Source of the DNA: Anaspis maculata
Lineage: Eukaryota; Arthropoda; Insecta; Coleoptera; Scraptiidae
Assembly: GCA_949128115.1 (NCBI GenBank)
Contig: OX421965.1
Location: 46,615,257-46,679,256, forward strand
Length of the DNA stretch: 64,000 nt
Direction of reading: 5' to 3'
A model generated the notes under the pieces. That model was not told where the DNA came from. It saw nothing but the letters and a program-made list of their open reading frames with translations, and did no database searches. Below are positions 56,320 through 64,000 of the stretch, in pieces; the first letter of the stretch is position 1; each line of letters opens with the position of its first letter. A program made the translations under genes and the position numbers.

Positions 56320-56975
56320 TATTTATATGACAATACCTACTTTGTGATACATCAAATTGAAGGAAATTGAATTCTCTCCCTGAACACAATTTTTCGGGAT
56401 TTTTAAAAACCCCCGTTTCCCTCCTAAAATACTCCAAATGTCCAATTAAATGAGGGAGGGAATTAAAATTTCAAAAAAATTGTTTTTAGGAAGAGGATTC
56501 AATTTCCTTCAATTTGATGTATCCCAAAAGTGGGTGGTATCTTGTTGAATTTTGAAGTTGAGGTGGGGGAGAGCGATGGGGTCAATTTGGGTGGCACTTT
56601 TTTCACCAAAAATGCTCTTCTTTGATGCTATTTACGATGATGCTGACTAAACTAAAGAGAATTAAGGGGTTAGAATATTGAATGGGACACTCGGAGAATC
56701 TTTGGGGAGAAAAGGGGTGATGTTAAAAATTTTGAAAATATTTTTTTGAAAAGGGAATTCAACTCTTTTGAATTTGATGTATCGCAAGGTAGGTTGTGTC
56801 ATTTGGAATTCTGTTTTTTGGATGGGTGGGGGCGACAGGACTGAAGATAGAAATTTGCCAATGTTTATTTTAGATGTCCCGTTTGATATGAAAATCGACC
56901 TGTTTTTGCTCGATGAAATATTGATTAGGAATCATGAGTTATTGCAGATGGATAGTTTTCAAATGATCACCCGGT
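56320..56975 (-). repeat. Right inverted arm flanking the Crypton region
   Basis: Reverse complement of 53105-53570 over 56540-56975. It extends ~220 bp further inward with blocks TTTGTGATACATCAAATTGA seen in the 36.5-39.2 kb palindrome. Confidence 0.65.
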
Positions 56976-57199
56976 ATAATAAAGTTTATTCGTTCTCAAA
57001 GCATACAAAAATATATGAAGAATAATACCCAGGTACATATCAATGTAGATAATAAAACGGAATATATAAAATGCTGTTGAACACGTCACTGAATAAATGA
57101 ATAACAATATAACAATAACAACTATATACAGGTTAAAATTTTATCGGAAAGGAATTCATCAATAGAATAGTAGGCCTTCGCTAATTCGCCAATAATTTG

Positions 57200-60100
57200 A
57201 GCCCACTGGCATTTCCAAAATCCAAAAATCAAAAAACTTATTTTTTAGCAATTGGCTTTTTGGTGCAGAATTTCTAATTCAAAATCGGAATTTTTTGAAA
57301 CATCCGTCCGGCTTCACCGGTGAGAAAGTAATCTAAATTTCGGGCTGAGATTAGTCACGGAAAAAATCCATAGGCGTCTCTTTCATCTATAGGCTTCTCT
57401 ATCAAAACGTGTTTAATATTTGTGAGAATTTCTCAGTAATTGGCTTTTTGGTATTTGCTGCAGAATTTTTAGTTCAAAATCAAATTTTTTTCAAACATCC
57501 GTGCGGCTTCACTGGTAAGAATGTTATTGAAATTTTGGGCTGAGATTAGTAACGGGGAAAATCCATAGGCGTCCCTTTCATCCATAGTCTTTTTTGAAGC
57601 GTGTCTTGATATTTGTGAGAATTTCTCAGTAATTGGCTTTTTGGTCATTTGCTGCAGAATTTCTAGTTCAAAATCGGAATTTTTCCAAACATCCGTCCGG
57701 CTTCACCGGTAAAGAAGTAATCTTAAATTCGGGCTGGGATTAGTCAATGAAAAAATCCATAGGCGTCTCTTTCATCCATAGTCTTTTTCAAAGCGTGTAT
57801 TGATATTCGTGAGAATTTCTCAGTAATTGGCTTTTTGGTCATTTGCTGCAGAATTTCTAGTTCAAAATCGGAATTTTTGAAACATCCGTCTGCCTTCACC
57901 GGTAAAGAAGTAATCTTAAATTCGGGCTGAGATTAGTCAACGAAAAAATCCATAGGCGTCTCTTTCATCCATAGTCTTTTTCAAAGCGTGTCTTGATATT
58001 TGTGAGAATTTCTCAGTAATTGGCTTTTTGGTAATTTGCTGCAGAATTTCTAGTTCAAAATCGGAATTGTTCCAAACATCCGTCCGGCTTCACCGGTAAA
58101 GAAGTAATCTTAAATTCGGGCTGAGATTAGTCAACGAAAAAATCCATAGGCGTCTCTTTCAATCATAGTCTTTTTAAAAGCGTGCCTTAATATCTGTGAG
58201 AATTTCTCAGTAATTGGCTTTTTGGTCGTTTGCTGCAGAATTTCTAGTTCAAAATCGGAATTTTTCCAAACATCCGTCCGGCTTCACCGGTAAAGAAGTA
58301 ACTTAAATTCGGGCTGAGATTAGTCAACGAAAAAATCCATAGGCGTCTCTTCATCCATAGGCTTTTTCAAAGCGTGTCTTGATATTCATGAGAATTTCTC
58401 AGTAATTGGCTTTTTGGTCATTTGCTGCAGAATTTCTAGTTCAAAATCGGAATTGTTCCAAACATCCGTCCGGCTTCACCGGTAAAGAAGTAATCTTAAA
58501 TTCGGGCTGAGATTAGTCAACGAAAAAATCCATAGGCGTCTCTTTCAATCATAGTCTTTTTAAAAGCGTGTCTTTATATTTGTGAGAATTTCTCAGTAAT
58601 TGGCTTTTTGGTCATTTGCTGCAGAATTTCTAGTTCAAAATCGGAATTTTTTCAAACATTCGTCCGGCTTCACCGGTAAAGAAGTTATCTTAAATTCGGG
58701 CTGAGATTAGTCAACGAAAAAATCTATAGGCGTCTCTTTCATCCATAGTCTTTTTCAAAGCGTGTCTTGATATTTGTGAGAATTTCTCAGTAAATGGCTT
58801 TTTGGTCATTTGCTGCAGAATTTCTAGTTCAAAATCGGAATTTTTCCAAACATCCGTCCGGCTACACCGGTAAAGAAGTAATCTTAAATTCGGGCTGGGA
58901 TTAGTCAATGGAAAAATCCATAGGCGTCTCTTTCATCCATAGTCTTTTTCAAAGCGTGTTTTGATATTCGTGAGAATTTCTCAGTAATTGGCTTTTTGGT
59001 CATTTGCTGCAGAATTTCTAGTTCAAAATCGGAATTTTTTAAACATCCGTCTGGCTTCACCGGTAAAGAAGTAATCTTAAATTCGGGCTGAGATTAGTCA
59101 ACGAAAAAATCCATAGGCGTCTCTTTCATCTATAGTCTTTTTCAAAGCGTGTCTTGATATTTGTGGGAATTTCTCAGTAATTGGCTTTTTGGTCATTTGC
59201 TGCAGAATTTCTAGTTCAAAATCGGAATTGTTCCAAACATCCGTCCGGCTTCACCGGTAAAGAAGTAATCTTAAATTCGGGCTGAGATTAGTCAACAAAA
59301 AAATCCATAGGCGTCTCTTTCAATCATAGTCTTTTTAAAAGCGTGTCTTAATATTTGTGAGAATTTCTCAGTAATTGGCTTTTTGGTCATTTGCTGCAGA
59401 ATTTCTAGTTCAAAATCGGATTTTTTCAAAACATCCGTCCGGCTTCACCGGTAAAGAAGTAATCTTTAATTCGGGCTGAGATTAGTCAACGAAAAAATCC
59501 ATAGGCGTCTCTTTCATCCATAGTCTTTTTCGAAGCGTGTCTTGATATTTGTGAGAATTTCTCAGTAATTGGCTTTTTGGTCAATTGCTGCAGAATTTCT
59601 AGTTCAAAATCGGAATTATTTGAACATCCGTCTGGCTTCACCGGTAAAGAAGTAATCTTAAATTCGGGCTGGGATTAGTCAATGAAAAAATCCATAGGCG
59701 TCTCTTTCATCCATAGTCTTTTTCAAAGCGTGTATTGATATTCGTGAGAATTTCTCAGTAATTGGCTTTTTGGTCATTTGCTGCAGAATTTCTAGTTCAA
59801 AATCGGAATTTTTGAAACATCCGTCTGGCTTCACCGGTAAAGGAGTAATCTTAAATTCGGGCTGAGATCAGTCAACAAAAAAATCCATAGGCGTCTCTTT
59901 CATCCATAGTCTTTTTCAAAGCGTGTCTTGATATTTGTGAGAATTTCTCATTAATTGGCTTTTTGGTCATTTGCTGCAGAATTTCTAGTTCAAAATCGGA
60001 ATTGTTCCAAACATCCGTCCGGCTTCACCGGTAAAGAAGTAATCTTAAATTCGGGCTGAGATTAGTCAACGAAAAAATCCATAGGCGTCTCTTTCAATCA

Positions 60101-63100
60101 TAGTCTTTTTAAAAGCGTGCCTTAATATCTGTGAGAATTTCTCAGTAATTGGCTTTTTGGTCGTTTGCTGCAGAATTTCTAGTTCAAAATCGGAATTTTT
60201 CCAAACATCCGTCCGGCTTCACCGGTAAAGAAGTAACTTAAATTCGGGCTGAGATTAGTCAACGAAAAAATCCATAGGCGTCTCTTCATCCATAGGCTTT
60301 TTCAAAGCGTGTCTTGATATTCATGAGAATTTCTCAGTAATTGGCTTTTTGGTCATTTGCTGCAGAATTTCTAGTTCAAAATCGGAATTGTTCCAAACAT
60401 CCGTCCGGCTTCACCGGTAAAGAAGTAATCTTAAATTCGGGCTGAGATTAGTCAACGAAAAAATCCATAGGCGTCTCTTTCAATCATAGTCTTTTTAAAA
60501 GCGTGTCTTTATATTTGTGAGAATTTCTCAGTAATTGGCTTTTTGGTCATTTGCTGCAGAATTTCTAGTTCAAAATCGGAATTTTTCCAAACATCCGTCC
60601 GGCTGTGGTCCGGCTACACCGGTAAAGAAGTAATCTTAAATTCGGGCTGGGATTAGTCAATGGAAAAATCCATAGGCGTCTCTTTCATCCATAGTCTTTT
60701 TCAAAGCGTGTTTTGATATTCGTGAGAATTTCTCAGTAATTGGCTTTTTGGTCATTTGCTGCAGAATTTCTAGTTCAAAATCGGAATTTTTTAAACATCC
60801 GTCTGGCTTCACCGGTAAAGAAGTAATCTTAAATTCGGGCTGAGATTAGTCAACGAAAAAATCCATAGGCGTCTCTTTCATCTATAGTCTTTTTCAAAGC
60901 GTGTCTTGATATTTGTGGGAATTTCTCAGTAATTGGCTTTTTGGTCATTTGCTGCAGAATTTCTAGTTCAAAATCGGAATTGTTCCAAACATCCGTCCGG
61001 CTTCACCGGTAAAGAAGTAATCTTAAATTCGGGCTGAGATTAGTCAACAAAAAAATCCATAGGCGTCTCTTTCAATCATAGTCTTTTTAAAAGCGTGTCT
61101 TAATATTTGTGAGAATTTCTCAGTAATTGGCTTTTTGGTCATTTGCTGCAGAATTTCTAGTTCAAAATCGGATTTTTTCAAAACATCCGTCCGGCTTCAC
61201 CGGTGAAGAAGTAATCTTTAATTCGGGCTGAGATTAGTCAACGAAAAAATCCATAGGCGTCTCTTTCATCCATAGTCTTTTTCGAAGCGTGTCTTGATAT
61301 TTGTGAGAATTTCTCAGTAATTGGCTTTTTGGTCAATTGCTGCAGAATTTCTAGTTCAAAATCGGAATTATTTGAACATCCGTCTGGCTTCACCGGTAAA
61401 GAAGTAATCTTAAATTCGGGCTGGGATTAGTCAATGAAAAAATCCATAGGCGTCTCTTTCATCCATAGTCTTTTTCAAAGCGTGTATTGATATTCGTGAG
61501 AATTTCTCAGTAATTGGCTTTTTGGTCATTTGCTGCAGAATTTCTAGTTCAAAATCGGAATTTTTGAAACATCCGTCTGGCTTCACCGGTAAAGGAGTAA
61601 TCTTAAATTCGGGCTGAGATCAGTCAACAAAAAAATCCATAGGCGTCTCTTTCATCCATAGTCTTTTTCAAAGCGTGTCTTGATATTTGTGAGAATTTCT
61701 CATTAATTGGCTTTTTGGTCATTTGCTGCAGAATTTCTAGTTCAAAATCGGAATTGTTCCAAACATCCGTCCGGCTTCACCGGTAAAGAAGTAATCTTAA
61801 ATTCGGGCTGAGATTAGTCAACGGAAAAATCCATAGGCGTCTCTTTCAATCATAGTCTTTTTAAAAGCGTGTCTTAATATTTGTGGAAATTTCTCAGTAA
61901 TTGGCTTTTTGGTCGTTTGCTGCAGAATTTCTAGTTCAAAATCGGAATTTTCCCAAACATCCGTCCGGCTTCACCGGTAAAGAAGTAATCTTAAATTCGG
62001 GCTGAGATTAGTCAACGAAAAAATCCATAGGCGTCTCTTTCATCCATAGTCTTTTTCAAAGCGTGTCTTGATATTTGTGGGAATTTTTCAGTAATTGGCT
62101 TTTTGGTCATTTGCTGCAGAATTTCTAGTTCAAAATCGGATTTTTTCAAAACATCCGTCCGGCTTCACCGGTAAAGAAGTAATCTTCAATTCGGGCTGAG
62201 ATTTGTCAACGAAAAAATCCATAGGCGTCTCTTTCATCCATAGTCTTTTTCAAAGCGTGTCTTGATATTTGTGGGAATTTCTCAGTAATTGGCTTTTTGG
62301 TCATTTGCTGCAGAATATCTAGTTCAAAATCGGAATTTTCCCAAACATCCGTCCGGCTTCACCGGTAAATAAGTAATCTTAAATTCGGGCTGAGATTAGT
62401 CAACGAAAAAATCCATAGGCGTCTCTTTCATCCATAGTCTTTTTCAAAGCGTGTCTTAATATTTGTGGAAATTTCTCAGTAATTGGCTTTTTGGTCGTTT
62501 GCTGCAGAATTTCTAGTTCAAAATCGGAATTTTCCCAAACATCCGTCCGGCTTCACCGGTAAAGAAGTAATCTTAAATTCGGGCTGAGATTAGTCAACGA
62601 AAAAATCCATAGGCGTCTCTTTCATCCATAGTCTTTTTCAAAGCGTGTCTTGATATTTGTGGGAATTTTTCAGTAATTGGCTTTTTGGTCATTTGCTGCA
62701 GAATTTCTAGTTCAAAATCGGATTTTTTCAAAACATCCGTCCGGCTTCACCGGTAAAGAAGTAACCTTCAATTCGGGCTGAGATTTGTCAACGAAAAAAT
62801 CCATAGGCGTCTCTTTCATCCATAGTCTTTTTCAAAGCGTGTCTTGATATTTGTGATAATTTCTCAGTAATTGGCTTTTTGGTCATTTGCTGCAGAATAT
62901 CTAGTTCAAAATCGGAATTTTCCCAAACATCCGTCCGGCTTCACCGGTAAAGAAGTAATCTTAAATTCGGGCTGAGATTAGTCAACGAAAAAATCCATAG
63001 GCGTCTCTTTCATCCATAGTCTTTTTCAAAGCGTGTCTTGATATTTGTGGGAATTTTTCAGTAATTGGCTTTTTGGTCATTTGCTGCAGAATTTCTAGTT

Positions 63101-64000
63101 CAAAATCGGATTTTTTCAAAACATTCGTCCGGCTTCACCGGTAAAGAAGTAATCTTCAATTCGGGCTGAGATTTGTCAACGAAAAAATCCATAGGCGTCT
63201 CTTTCATCCATAGTCTTTTTCAAAGCGTGTCTTGATATTTGTGAGAATTTCTCAGTAATTGGCTTTTTGGTCATTTGCTGCAGAATTTCTAGTTCAAAAT
63301 CGGAATTTTTCCAAACATCCGTCCGGCTTCACCGGTAAAGAAGTAACTTAAATTCGGGCTGAGATTAGTCAACGAAAAAATCCATAGGCGTCTCTTTCAT
63401 CCATAGGCTTTTTCAAAGCGTGTCTTGATATTTATGAGAATTTCTCAGTAATTGGCTTTTTGGTCATTTGCTGCAGAATTTCTAGTTCAAAATCGGAATT
63501 TTTCCAAACATCCGTCCGGCTTCACCGGTAAAGAAGTAATCTTAAATTCGGGCTGGGATTAGTCAATGAAAAAATCCATAGGCGTCTCTTTCATCCATAG
63601 TCTTTTTCAAAGCGTGTATAGATATTCGTGAGAATTTTTCAGTAGTTGGCTTTTTGGTCATTTGCTGCAGAATTTCTAGTTCAAAATCGGAATTATTTAA
63701 ACATCCGTCTGGCTTCACCGGTAAAGAAGTAATCTTGAATTCGGGCTGGGATTAGTCAATGAAAAAATCCATAGGCGTCTCTTTCATCCATAGTCTTTTT
63801 CAAAGCGTGTATAGATATTCGTGAGAATTTTTCAGTAGTTGGCTTTTTGGTCATTTGCTGCAGAATTTCTAGTTCAAATTCGGAATTTTTGAAACATCCG
63901 TCCGGCTTCACCGGTAAAGAAGTAATCTTAAATTCGGGCTGAGATTAGTCAACGAAAAAATCCATAGGCGTCTCTTTCATCCATAGGCTTTTTCAAAGCG
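57200..64000 (+). repeat. Satellite array, ~194 bp monomer, ~35 copies, continues beyond the window
   Basis: The anchor ATTGGCTTTTTGGT recurs at 57439, 57632, 57826 and 58019, spacing 193-194, and so on to the window end. The first one or two monomers (57250-57440) are the most diverged, as expected at an array edge. Monomers contain CTGCAGAATTTCTAGTTC and CCGGCTTCACCGG. Variants recur every ten monomers (1935 bp), showing higher-order organisation. Only short ORFs occur. An array of this type is typical of pericentromeric or other heterochromatin. Confidence 0.97.

Noticed and set aside
56029..56437. Short ORFs upstream of the recombinase as an extra N-terminal exon
   Set aside because: They run through the 170 bp hairpin MITE and mirror each other, so they are palindrome artefacts.
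57200..64000. CRISPR-like appearance of regular repeats
   Set aside because: Repeats are contiguous 194 bp monomers without spacers, in a eukaryotic context; this is satellite DNA.

Overview
This 64 kb window is eukaryotic, almost certainly insect, repeat DNA. The evidence is GT-AG introns, Ty3/gypsy, CR1/Jockey-type LINE and Crypton-like coding regions, many TA-, TTAA- or 8-9 bp-flanked palindromic DNA transposons, and a long satellite array. The base composition is AT-rich, apart from a GC-rich LTR retrotransposon. Recurrent GTAGGTACCTAC-type strings fit a hemipteran, but that is only an inference. I see no convincing intact host protein-coding gene.

Layout. 1-3.2 kb: an unidentified coding remnant, a TIR element and a 1.05 kb TA-flanked palindrome. 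3.26-7.6 kb: a 4.3 kb inverted-repeat element whose arms carry a tRNA-like promoter region; a TTAA-flanked piggyBac-type element (6071-6867) sits in its right arm. 8.5-15.3 kb: a full-length Ty3/gypsy retrotransposon on the minus strand (535 bp LTRs, gag, protease-RT-RNaseH-integrase), inserted antisense into a solo LTR of its own family. Both insertions keep 4 bp target duplications. 15.4-19 kb: nested MITEs and foldback elements. 19.5-27 kb: a directly duplicated sequence. One copy is split by a TA-flanked element that itself holds an 8 bp-TSD hAT MITE, and between the copies lies an apparently intact two-ORF LINE (minus strand).

27.9-34 kb: a foldback element with a perfect 9 bp TSD and inverted arrays of a ~174 bp repeat, interrupted by a 3.4 kb hAT-like element with an 8 bp TSD. 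34-50 kb: several copies of a 0.7-1.3 kb palindromic TACAGGGTG family, a three-level nest at 36.5-39.2 kb, small palindromes, and a weak chain of plus-strand splice-like signals that may mark a non-coding transcript. 50.8-52.7 kb: an inverted-repeat element with a long TG/TGCG microsatellite. 53-57 kb: a Crypton-like tyrosine recombinase gene (minus strand) with all catalytic residues, one in-frame stop and a 56 bp intron, a degenerate THAP domain nearby, both enclosed by inverted arms of another repeat family. 57.2-64 kb: a ~194 bp satellite with higher-order organisation, running off the window end.

The genes here are selfish-element genes. The most interesting signals are the Crypton-like gene with its THAP neighbour and enclosing inverted repeats, the self-nested gypsy element, the foldback element built from inverted satellite blocks, and the higher-order satellite.
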